Assembly: GCA_021199405.1 (NCBI GenBank)
Contig: JAJQID010000076.1
Location: 1 to 6,365, forward strand
Length of the DNA stretch: 6,365 bases
Reading direction: 5' to 3'
Source: Lachnospiraceae bacterium
GTDB taxonomy: Bacteria; Bacillota; Clostridia; Lachnospirales; Lachnospiraceae
Shown: in pieces, positions 1 through 5,972 of the stretch
How the letters are laid out: each line of letters opens with the position of its first letter
Numbering within the stretch: position 1 is the stretch's first letter
Program-made: the position numbers and the translations under genes
The notes under the pieces: generated by a model
The model's input: the letters and a program-made list of their open reading frames with translations, nothing else
What the model was told of the DNA's origin: nothing
Databases searched by the model: none

Positions 1-30
1 GTGCACGTCATATCCCATTCCAATTCTCAT
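1..30 (-). CDS. ispF: IspF, 2-C-methyl-D-erythritol 2,4-cyclodiphosphate synthase (N-terminal fragment, runs off the window)
   Basis: Only the first ten codons are present, reading MRIGMGYDVH from an ATG at 30-28. This matches the highly conserved IspF N-terminus (typically MRIGxGYDVHR), in which the Asp and His of the GYDVH motif are metal ligands of the active site in the known family. IspF converts the CDP-methylerythritol 2-phosphate intermediate to the 2,4-cyclodiphosphate in the cytoplasmic MEP isoprenoid pathway. A strong AGGAG ribosome binding site lies 5 nt upstream of the ATG, which supports the start. The remainder of the gene lies beyond coordinate 1. The call rests on ten residues but on an unusually diagnostic motif. 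The gene is preceded by an inferred promoter and a long hairpin (see 59-132). Confidence 0.8.
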   Translation of the reverse strand, partial: MRIGMGYDVH

Positions 31-34
31 AAAA

Positions 35-43
35 TCTCCTCTT
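35..43 (-). promoter_or_regulatory. Ribosome binding site of ispF
   Basis: On the minus strand this reads AAGAGGAGA, with AGGAG ending 5 nt before the ATG at 30. It is close to the ideal Shine-Dalgarno sequence and fixes the start of the truncated ispF. It lies outside the hairpin at 59-132, and I see no complementary anti-Shine-Dalgarno segment inside that hairpin. Confidence 0.8.
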
Positions 44-52
44 GGTGCTTTA

Positions 53-60
53 ATCAATAT
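53..60. repeat. 8-bp direct repeat, left copy (candidate target-site duplication)
   Basis: The sequence ATCAATAT here directly abuts the left end (GATAC) of the inverted repeat at 61-130. An identical copy abuts the right end at 131-138. The match is exactly 8 bp: the flanking bases differ on both sides (A at 52 versus C at 130, and G at 61 versus A at 139). An exact direct repeat at both borders of an inverted repeat is what a transposition event leaves behind. Confidence 0.6.
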
Positions 61-132
61 GATACCGCGGATCGCAAAGTCAGTAATTGGAACGCAAGCG
101 TTCCATCACTGACCTTTCGACCCTAGTATCAT
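59..132 (-). ncRNA. Long hairpin in the predicted ispF 5' UTR
   Basis: Read as minus-strand RNA, the segment folds into one extended hairpin. From the base: 7 bp (132-126 with 59-65), an internal loop UA/GCG, 6 bp (123-118 with 69-74), a single A.G mismatch (117/75), 9 bp (116-108 with 76-84), 3 bp (107-105 with 85-87), a bulged A at 88, and 6 bp (104-99 with 89-94). The loop at 98-95 is CUUG closed by G-C, a known stable tetraloop. Three pairs (121-71, 114-78, 107-85) are G-U in this strand and would be A.C mismatches in the opposite strand, so the fold favours minus-strand transcription. The pairing is read directly from the sequence. Function is unknown: it could be a passive relic of a mobile element, an RNA-stabilising or RNase III-cleaved stem, or a cis-regulatory leader. 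Confidence 0.5.
61..130. mobile_element. 70-bp MITE-like palindromic element inserted between holA and ispF
   Basis: The two ends are imperfect inverted copies of each other for about 33 bases, from GATAC at 61-65 and GTATC at 126-130 to a 4-nt apical loop at 95-98. Perfect 8-bp direct repeats flank it (53-60 and 131-138), as expected for target duplication. It is too short to encode a protein, so a transposase would have to be supplied in trans. I cannot assign an IS family; 8-bp duplications occur in several, including the ISL3, IS66 and IS256 families. If the element and one repeat copy are removed, the gap becomes an ordinary short promoter-to-ispF leader, consistent with insertion. The alternative is a native structured leader RNA with a chance 8-bp repeat. 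A rho-independent terminator is unlikely because no T-tract follows the stem on either strand. Confidence 0.55.
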
Positions 133-138
133 CAATAT
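131..138. repeat. 8-bp direct repeat, right copy (candidate target-site duplication)
   Basis: This is an identical copy of ATCAATAT (see 53-60), starting at the base after the right end of the inverted repeat at 61-130. It overlaps the predicted -10 box of ispF (139-134), so the proposed insertion would have duplicated the downstream edge of the promoter while leaving the promoter itself intact. Confidence 0.6.
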
Positions 139-162
139 ATCATTTTCTTTATTCTTTTTAAA
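134..162 (-). promoter_or_regulatory. Candidate promoter of ispF (extended -10)
   Basis: On the minus strand, TTTAAA (162-157; 4 of 6 to the -35 consensus) is followed after 17 nt by TATATT (139-134; 5 of 6 to the -10 consensus). A TG dinucleotide at 142-141 sits one base before the -10, giving the extended TGnTATATT form common in Gram-positives. Transcription would begin near 127, at the base of the hairpin, giving a 5' UTR of about 97 nt. The region is AT-rich, so chance matches are easier; this is inferred from sequence only. Confidence 0.5.
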
Positions 163-190
163 TAGAAAACACAGATTTTTCAGTGAAAAT

Positions 191-1168
191 TCACGCAGTC
201 AGCTCCATAATCAGCATTTCCACGCTGAATTTATCCGTTATTCTCCCCTTTTTGATGGCCTCATCCGCCTCGATACAGCCCAAAAGGGCTTTCTTCAGCT
301 GATCTGTGCTGTAGGCTCCCGCCTGCCGCACATATTTTGAAACTGCGAAGCCCGGCACTCCCAGCTGTGTAGCCATTGCCCTTCCATCCAGTCCTCTGGC
401 CCGCAGCTCCTTCGTCTGCAGCAGCAGGTTAAAATGCCTTCCGATCAGATACAAAATGCGGGTGGGCGGCTCCCGCAAAAACTGCAGGTCATTGTATAAA
501 TCCAGCGCTTTCACCCGATCTCTGGCTCCGATGGCGTCCACCATATCAAAGATACGCCCGGTGATTCTGGGCGGGCAAACCGCCTCCACATCCTCCAGAG
601 TGATGCAGTCTCTGTCCATCGTATAACAGAAAATCTTCTCCAGCTCCAGACGTATGACAGTCATGTCGCCGCCGGTGCGCTCCAGAAGCTGATTGAGGGT
701 GTTCGCTGATATCTGCTTCTTTTCCTTTTTGATCAGGCCAAGCACCCATTTTTTCAGAGTTGCCTCATCCTGAGCGGCAAATTCCACGCACCTGCCAAAT
801 TTATCAGCGGCCTTAAAAAGCTTACTCCGCTTATCACACTCGCTCTCCACCAGCACCCAGACCGTGGTCGGACAGGGCTCCTCCAGATATCCGGCCAGCT
901 CCTCCCCTCCGCTTTTCAGAATGCCGGTGTCCTCCAATACAATGATCCTGCGTTCAGCCAGAAAGGGCAGAGTCTCCGCCAGATCGATCAGCCCCGCCAG
1001 GTCATAGTCCTTCCCCCGGGCACAGGTATAATTCATACTGTCTCCGCCGTCCAGAAGCGCCTCCACCAGCCTGTCTCTGTATTGCTTTCTCAGATAATCC
1101 TCTTTGCCATAGAGTACATAAATCTGAGCAAAGCTTTTTGTCCTGATATCCTCCAAAATCCGCTTCAT
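191..1168 (-). CDS. holA: DNA polymerase III delta subunit (clamp loader)
   Basis: This encodes a 325-residue protein, close to the usual length for HolA (about 320-345). HolA is the clamp-loader subunit that opens the beta sliding clamp; it works in the cytoplasm with DnaX and HolB at the replication fork. Family landmarks are visible: the N-terminal IYVLYGKEDYLRKQY segment (residues 16-30), LPFLAERRIIVLED (67-80) of the first AAA+-like domain, the CDKRSKLFK stretch (111-119) matching the family's dkRxKlxK pattern, a helical middle domain around 135-205, and the C-terminal collar domain ending DKFSVEMLIMEL (312-323). The ATG at 1168 has an AAAGGA site 6 nt upstream and the stop is TGA. A promoter lies 64-92 nt upstream. 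In many Firmicutes holA follows comEC, as here. No rpsT follows it in this window. Confidence 0.95.
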   Translation of the reverse strand: MKRILEDIRTKSFAQIYVLYGKEDYLRKQYRDRLVEALLDGGDSMNYTCARGKDYDLAGLIDLAETLPFLAERRIIVLEDTGILKSGGEELAGYLEEPCPTTVWVLVESECDKRSKLFKAADKFGRCVEFAAQDEATLKKWVLGLIKKEKKQISANTLNQLLERTGGDMTVIRLELEKIFCYTMDRDCITLEDVEAVCPPRITGRIFDMVDAIGARDRVKALDLYNDLQFLREPPTRILYLIGRHFNLLLQTKELRARGLDGRAMATQLGVPGFAVSKYVRQAGAYSTDQLKKALLGCIEADEAIKKGRITDKFSVEMLIMELTA

Positions 1169-1174
1169 GGAAAA

Positions 1175-1180
1175 TCCTTT
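1175..1180 (-). promoter_or_regulatory. Ribosome binding site of holA
   Basis: AAAGGA on the minus strand, 6 nt before the ATG at 1168, supports that start. An out-of-frame ATG at 1184, just upstream, has no such site at a workable distance. Confidence 0.7.
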
Positions 1181-1231
1181 TCATCCGGGCATTCCGACGA
1201 ATCCCTTTTTTTCACAGCCATATCTTTTCAT

Positions 1232-1260
1232 ATTTTACTTCACCAGACCGCTTTTTTCAA
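1232..1260 (-). promoter_or_regulatory. Candidate promoter of holA
   Basis: In the 122-nt gap between comEC and holA, TTGAAA (1260-1255) and TAAAAT (1237-1232) each match 5 of 6 consensus bases and are separated by exactly 17 nt. Predicted transcription starts near 1225, giving a leader of about 57 nt. No hairpin followed by a T-tract is seen after the comEC stop, so readthrough from the upstream operon may add to expression. It is inferred from sequence alone. Confidence 0.65.
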
Positions 1261-1290
1261 TGCATAATTTTCAACACCGGTCATTCCCGC

Positions 1291-3513
1291 TCATTCTTCC
1301 AGGAAGCATTTTATCACAGCTTCTCCCTCTGCGTCCACCTTCACCTCCACCGCCCCCTGCAGCGCCGTGTGATAAATTTCCGTTTCCACCGCGGCAAGTC
1401 TTTCCAGAGTGTCAGCATGAGGATGTCCATAGGAATTATTTTCCCCATAGGAAAGCACAGTATACTCAGGGCGCACCGCCTCAAGGAAATTTTTCCCCGA
1501 GGAGTATCTGGAACCGTGATGAGCCGCCTTCAATATCAGAAGAGGCTCCTCCGAAAGGACTTCATATTCCCGGATCAGGCTCTCCTCCACCTGAGCCGAA
1601 ATATCCCCGGTGCTCAGAAGCCGCCTCCCTGAATATTCCCACAAAAGCACCATAGACAGGTCATTTTCATCCCCGGCAGCCTCCGCTGTCGGAGCAAGGA
1701 CGCTGACTGTCGCCTCCTGAAGCTCCAGAGTCTGTCCGGCGCTGACTGCGCCCAGCGAAATTTCCCGCGCCTGTGCCAGGCTCAGAAGCTCATCGAAGCT
1801 GCTTCCCTCAGAAGCCGCCTCCCTCTTTGGCAGAATGATCATATCTATATCGATACCGCTGTTTTCATAGTTCTCCAGCCACTGTACAATTCCATTCACA
1901 TGGTCGCTGTCCGCGTGACTTAAGAAAACGCCGTCAACTCTGCTGATTCCGCAGTATTTCAGATAAGGCAGCAGGATATCCTCCGCCACCGCCGACAGGG
2001 AGCTGCTGCCGCAGTCCGCTATGTACACCTGCCCGCCGGTCTGCAGCACCATACAGTCCCCCTGGCCCACACTCAGATAGGCTGCAAGGAAATCCGGGGA
2101 AGCTCTGAAAACCAGAATGCCCACCGCGGCGCTGACCACCAGTGCGCTGCTCACAGACAGTCGCTTCTCTATCTGTCTCTTTCCAGCCTGTGCCGCACAC
2201 AGCAAACAGAAAAGCCCCATCAGACCATAATAGACATATATCCGCCACATTTCAGGTCTTCCCGTGATCAGACTGTGCCCCGGCAGCCTGATGAAAAGCC
2301 CGCACAGGGCAAAAAACAGATCCAGAATCCGCTCACAGCTCCACACCGCCCAGCGAACAAGTCCCCCAAAGGGACAACACAAAACTCCCAGCCCCAGGCC
2401 GATCAGCAAAGGCATCAGCGGAAGAATCATGACGTTCAGTAAGAGACTGTAGGGCGCCCATGTATAGTAATAATAAAGCTGGATGGGCAGCGTCATGACC
2501 AGGACTCCCAGCCCCGCTCCAAACACCTTCATTCCCTGTTCCAGCCATCCTCCGCGCCCCGCCGCCAGCTGTTTCAGCAGAGGAACCACCAGCGCCATGC
2601 CCGCCACCGCGCCGTAGGAATAGAGAAACCCGCTGTAAAAAAGATACAGCGGCTGCTCCATCAAAAGCAGCACCGCTGACACCGCCATTCCGGTCTGCAT
2701 ATCATAGGTGCGCCCCAAAAATACTGCCAGCATTTGCAGCAAAAACATGCAGATGGCCCGAACCGTGGCCGCCGCCAGCCCGATCAGGCTTCCGTAGGCC
2801 AAAATCAGCAGTCCGCCGCAGACCGCCGACACCTTCGGAGGAATCCCCGCTCTGCGCAGCAACTGAAAACAGCCCATCCCCAGCATACTGATATGGAGCC
2901 CCGAAATCGTCAGAATGTGCAGAATACCGCTTCCGGAAAACAGCTCCCTGATATCATCGTCCAGCTCCGTCTTCACTCCCAGCAGCATCGCCTGCATGAC
3001 GCCCAGATATTCCTCTCCGAAAAAGAGCGCCAGCCTTTCTTTTAAAAACGTCCTGATATTCGCGATCAGCTCCCCCAGCGGATGGGATTTCCCATCCCGC
3101 CATAAAAGCGCAGGCGAGGTCAGATAGCCCGGCCTTCCTTTCACATAGTAATATCGGTACAGGTCAAACTGTCCCGGATTCTGCGCCTGAGAATAATAGC
3201 GGAGAGTACCGCTCACCCATACCTTCTCCCCGACGTGCAGATCAGGATTTTGCGAAAAATAACAGACAATCTCAGACCAGTTCTCACAAATCTCCCCCTC
3301 CGCGCTTTCTTTCAGGGAAACATCTGACAGGGTGATCAGGTATCTGACATAGCTGTCACTATCTCTGACCTCCATGTCAGAGACCCGACCGCTCACGTAA
3401 ACAAACTGCCCGGAATCGGCCAGCTGACCGTATCCGGGCACAAAAACACAAAAATAAAGCCGCAATGCCAGCAAAAAAAGCAGGCAGATCACTACAAAAG
3501 GCCTTCTCATCAC
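1291..3513 (-). CDS. comEC: ComEC/Rec2 competence protein, DNA uptake channel
   Basis: This encodes a full-length three-part ComEC of 740 residues. ComEC is the cytoplasmic-membrane channel that carries single-stranded DNA into the cell during natural transformation. An N-terminal membrane segment (about 5-27) leads to an OB-fold-like DUF4131 region (about 35-135). The polytopic Competence domain (about 150-440) holds the signature HILTISGLHISMLG (199-212). A C-terminal metallo-beta-lactamase-like domain (about 475-735) carries VGQGD (482-486), IADCG with D500, HADSDH (533-538), STGD with D637, HHGS (665-668) and YGHPH (695-699), so its metal-site residues appear intact and a nuclease role is plausible. 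The start is either GTG at 3513 or the adjoining ATG at 3510: GAGGG lies 3 nt from the GTG and 6 nt from the ATG, while GGAG lies 9 and 12 nt away. It follows the lipoprotein gene by 6 nt, which implies co-transcription with the two-component genes. Confidence 0.95.
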   Translation of the reverse strand: MMRRPFVVICLLFLLALRLYFCVFVPGYGQLADSGQFVYVSGRVSDMEVRDSDSYVRYLITLSDVSLKESAEGEICENWSEIVCYFSQNPDLHVGEKVWVSGTLRYYSQAQNPGQFDLYRYYYVKGRPGYLTSPALLWRDGKSHPLGELIANIRTFLKERLALFFGEEYLGVMQAMLLGVKTELDDDIRELFSGSGILHILTISGLHISMLGMGCFQLLRRAGIPPKVSAVCGGLLILAYGSLIGLAAATVRAICMFLLQMLAVFLGRTYDMQTGMAVSAVLLLMEQPLYLFYSGFLYSYGAVAGMALVVPLLKQLAAGRGGWLEQGMKVFGAGLGVLVMTLPIQLYYYYTWAPYSLLLNVMILPLMPLLIGLGLGVLCCPFGGLVRWAVWSCERILDLFFALCGLFIRLPGHSLITGRPEMWRIYVYYGLMGLFCLLCAAQAGKRQIEKRLSVSSALVVSAAVGILVFRASPDFLAAYLSVGQGDCMVLQTGGQVYIADCGSSSLSAVAEDILLPYLKYCGISRVDGVFLSHADSDHVNGIVQWLENYENSGIDIDMIILPKREAASEGSSFDELLSLAQAREISLGAVSAGQTLELQEATVSVLAPTAEAAGDENDLSMVLLWEYSGRRLLSTGDISAQVEESLIREYEVLSEEPLLILKAAHHGSRYSSGKNFLEAVRPEYTVLSYGENNSYGHPHADTLERLAAVETEIYHTALQGAVEVKVDAEGEAVIKCFLEE

Positions 3514-3519
3514 GTGCCC

Positions 3520-4458
3520 TCACTCCGTTTCCACATAACTCAGGTCTTTTGTAAATTCCGTATTCAGCGAGACAGTCTCCCTGAACATCACATTTGAATC
3601 ACCGTTGACAGAAAACTGTACCCGGCTGATATTGGACAACTCACAGAGGGTATCCACAATTCCGTAAATAATGACTTCCGGCTCCGCTGATGTACTGTAG
3701 GTCAGAAAAGTCTCATCCAGGTTGACATAACATACGTTATCCTTCACAAGGACGCTGACCACCTTGATATCCGAAGACACAAGCGCGGTGACCTCCGTAT
3801 TGGTGCTTGTGGGTCCCTTGATCAGCTCCTCCAGCACCAGTCTTTCCATTGCAATGTTGGTATTGTACGCCAACGTACGGTTGACTGCTTTTAACGCCGT
3901 GCCGTCTTCATTGGCAAAATACAGGCGAATCGTGGTTTTCTCATAAGTGGAGATTTCCTCCCCGGAATTATCGATAAAGCTGTCCGCCGTCATCCTGCCC
4001 ACCAGTTCCCCGTTGGTATCCCGGATATCACTTCCCTCCACCTGAATGGACACATAGGTGATGCTCTCAATCTGTGTCAGGCTGCGCACAATGGACGCCC
4101 TGGTCAGAATTTCTGTAATACTGTCCAGCTGACTGTACTCCCTGGACAGATTCAGCAGCACGCTGTCCTCGCTCACAGTCACGTCCAACACCTCTATTCC
4201 CTGAGAGAGGGGCGCTGTATATTCCATCATGGCGGGTGCCGTGGAAAGCTGATTCAGCACCTCATTCACCTGAGAACCCATGGAGACGGATTCCAGATAA
4301 TATTCCTCCTCCACGATTTTGGTGCCCTCCGTGCTGATATAAGCCATCAGGATGGGAACCCCTACCTTATCTTCCCCGCTGCAGCCTGCTAACGAAACCA
4401 TGAGCAGACACCAAAGCAGAGGAAAAAACAGCATTTTTTTCATTCTATTTTTGCTCAT
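3520..4458 (-). CDS. Lipoprotein with tandem GerMN domains
   Basis: This 312-residue protein begins with a short basic N-terminus, a hydrophobic stretch (about 9-25) and the lipobox LAGC with C26 as the predicted lipidated cysteine. It should therefore be anchored to the outer face of the cytoplasmic membrane. Two GerMN-type repeats follow: about 35-145 (core VTVSEDSVLLNLSREYSQ, 93-110) and about 176-290 (core VLVKDNVCYVNLDETFL, 236-252), each with the V-LNL/VNLD strand pattern and a following helix. Bacillus subtilis GerM, a sporulation and germination lipoprotein, also has two such domains; actinobacterial LpqB has one. The ATG overlaps the kinase stop as ATGA, with AGGAG 5 nt upstream (4468-4464), so translational coupling is likely. 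Its position directly after a sensor kinase suggests it helps the kinase sense an envelope signal, but this is inference; a sporulation role is the main alternative. Confidence 0.85.
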   Translation of the reverse strand: MSKNRMKKMLFFPLLWCLLMVSLAGCSGEDKVGVPILMAYISTEGTKIVEEEYYLESVSMGSQVNEVLNQLSTAPAMMEYTAPLSQGIEVLDVTVSEDSVLLNLSREYSQLDSITEILTRASIVRSLTQIESITYVSIQVEGSDIRDTNGELVGRMTADSFIDNSGEEISTYEKTTIRLYFANEDGTALKAVNRTLAYNTNIAMERLVLEELIKGPTSTNTEVTALVSSDIKVVSVLVKDNVCYVNLDETFLTYSTSAEPEVIIYGIVDTLCELSNISRVQFSVNGDSNVMFRETVSLNTEFTKDLSYVETE

Positions 4459-5945
4459 AGGCTCTCCTGACTGCCGGAATACTTCAACGGTATCTGCACG
4501 GTAAAGATGGTTCCCTTTCCCAGCTCCGATTCCACCTGAATCGTTCCCCGATGCATCATTACGGCACTCTTTGTGATGGCAAGGCCCAGGCCTGTACCCC
4601 CGATTTCCCGGGAATGAGATTTATCCACCCGGTAAAAACGCTCATAAATATGGTGCAGATCCTGTTCCGGAATACCAATCCCATTGTCCTCCACCTCCAC
4701 GGTAAAGAACTGATGATCCGCATCCAGTCTCACCTTCACGCTGCCGTTCTCGCGATTATACTTGATAGCGTTCTCCACCAGATTGGTAAGCGCCAGGTTC
4801 AGCTTAACCTCATCCACCTCCGCGGTCACCGGGCGGGCGCACTCCAGCACCACCTCGATATCCTTCTGACGGGCCAGAGGCAGAAGCCTCTTCAAAATCA
4901 GCTCCAGCATACTGTTGATATCCCTTGATTCCACGTTCAGCTCCGCCGTCTTCTGATCCATTTTGACTAAAGAAAGCAGATCCGTGATGATCTTATTTTC
5001 CCGGTCAATTTCCGACGTAACATCCTGGAAAAATTCCTGGTATAACTCCACAGGGGCATCCGGCATGGAGGCGATGGAATCCGCCAGCACTTTCATGCTG
5101 GTCAGCGGTGTCTTCAGCTCATGGCTCACATTCGCCACAAACTCCTGCCTGGACTCGTCCAGAACCTTCATCCTGTCCAGCAGCTCCTCAAAGGCCGCGG
5201 AAATCTGGCTGGTCTCCACATAGCTGTTCTCCGGCTTAAAATCATCAAAAAACCCGTTTTTGACATTACTGATGGAGACACTGAGCCTTTTAAACGGCAC
5301 CACCAGAAGGCCGGACAGCACAAAGTCTACCAGTATAATCGCCACCATGGACAGCGTCAGCAGAAGCACAGCCCGGTTCTGCAAAAGATCCAGAATGTCC
5401 ATAATCGCATCGTTGGAGATACTGGTGAACATCACACCGATCACCGTCTCCTGTGTTACCGTCTCATTATTCTCATTGATCACCTCCACCGTGCTTGTAA
5501 TAGGGGTGATAATCTCAATAAAGCCGTTGACCCTGTCATAATGAGACATACTGATGCCCTGAAAGCCCTTGATGACCTCCTCCGAGACCATATATTTTCC
5601 CACACTGATGCCGTAGGTATCCTCCACCACCTTGAAACCGGAGTTGATGATCATCACCCGGCCCTCGTAAATGCTCGAAAGCATATCCAGCTCCGCCCTG
5701 ACCACATCCGAATCCTGATTTTCCAGATAATTGTAGGTCACCAGATGATTGGTCAGCACCTTCAGCTGATTCTGCACCATGGAAACACGGCTCTCTATCG
5801 CTTCATTCTCATAATTCTGCATAACGCCGAAATACAGAATAAGCGACGGTACCAGGCCGACAATGAGCATGATCAGGAAAATACAGACTCTCAGGCTGAA
5901 AAGGGATCTGAAAAAATGCCCGATGCGCTTCAAAAAACTCTTCAT
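4455..5945 (-). CDS. Membrane sensor histidine kinase, HAMP-HisKA-HATPase_c
   Basis: This encodes a 496-residue class I sensor kinase. A basic N-terminus precedes TM1 (about 19-42), an extracellular sensor region of about 145 residues (43-190, possibly a single Cache-like fold) and TM2 (about 191-215). A HAMP linker follows (about 215-265). The H-box is FVANVSHELKTPLTSM (269-284) with phospho-acceptor H275. The ATP-binding domain shows the N-box NLVENAIKYN (388-397), G1 DNGIGIP (420-426), the F-box ERFYRVD (435-441) and G2 GGTGLGL (449-455), so all catalytic motifs are intact. There is no PAS domain between HAMP and the H-box, unlike Bacillus WalK. It should phosphorylate the response regulator encoded 27 nt upstream. 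The ATG at 5945 has only a weak purine-rich site (GAAGAGA) 8 nt upstream, so it may depend on coupling to the upstream gene. The signal is unknown. Confidence 0.93.
   Translation of the reverse strand: MKSFLKRIGHFFRSLFSLRVCIFLIMLIVGLVPSLILYFGVMQNYENEAIESRVSMVQNQLKVLTNHLVTYNYLENQDSDVVRAELDMLSSIYEGRVMIINSGFKVVEDTYGISVGKYMVSEEVIKGFQGISMSHYDRVNGFIEIITPITSTVEVINENNETVTQETVIGVMFTSISNDAIMDILDLLQNRAVLLLTLSMVAIILVDFVLSGLLVVPFKRLSVSISNVKNGFFDDFKPENSYVETSQISAAFEELLDRMKVLDESRQEFVANVSHELKTPLTSMKVLADSIASMPDAPVELYQEFFQDVTSEIDRENKIITDLLSLVKMDQKTAELNVESRDINSMLELILKRLLPLARQKDIEVVLECARPVTAEVDEVKLNLALTNLVENAIKYNRENGSVKVRLDADHQFFTVEVEDNGIGIPEQDLHHIYERFYRVDKSHSREIGGTGLGLAITKSAVMMHRGTIQVESELGKGTIFTVQIPLKYSGSQESL
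4464..4468 (-). promoter_or_regulatory. Ribosome binding site of the GerMN lipoprotein gene, inside the kinase gene
   Basis: AGGAG on the minus strand lies 5 nt before the ATG at 4458 and within the last codons of the kinase gene. Together with the ATGA stop-start overlap it supports coupled translation of the kinase and the lipoprotein, and it favours this start over the in-frame Met codons at residues 6 and 9. Confidence 0.7.
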
Positions 5946-5972
5946 ATTGCCATTCTCTTCATCATGCTGTTG

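Noticed and set aside
61..130. A T-box-like signal on the plus strand (ACCGCGG followed later by TTTCGACCC).
   Set aside because: The required GGGTGG T-box core and specifier stem are absent, the upstream plus-strand sequence is antisense to ispF, and there is no aminoacyl-tRNA synthetase or amino-acid gene downstream on that strand.
59..132. A rho-independent terminator after holA.
   Set aside because: The stem is very long, has internal loops, and is not followed by a T-run on either strand (ATATTGATTAAAG on the minus strand, ATCAATATATC on the plus strand).
184..195. A small palindrome GTGAAAATTCAC at the holA stop codon.
   Set aside because: It could form only a 4-bp stem with a 4-nt loop and has no T-tract after it in the holA direction; it is most likely chance.
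1167..1655. A 162-codon plus-strand open frame overlapping the 3' end of comEC and the comEC-holA gap.
   Set aside because: The predicted product is Pro/Ser-rich and low in complexity, it lies opposite the conserved HHGS and YGHP motifs of ComEC, and it has no domain signal.
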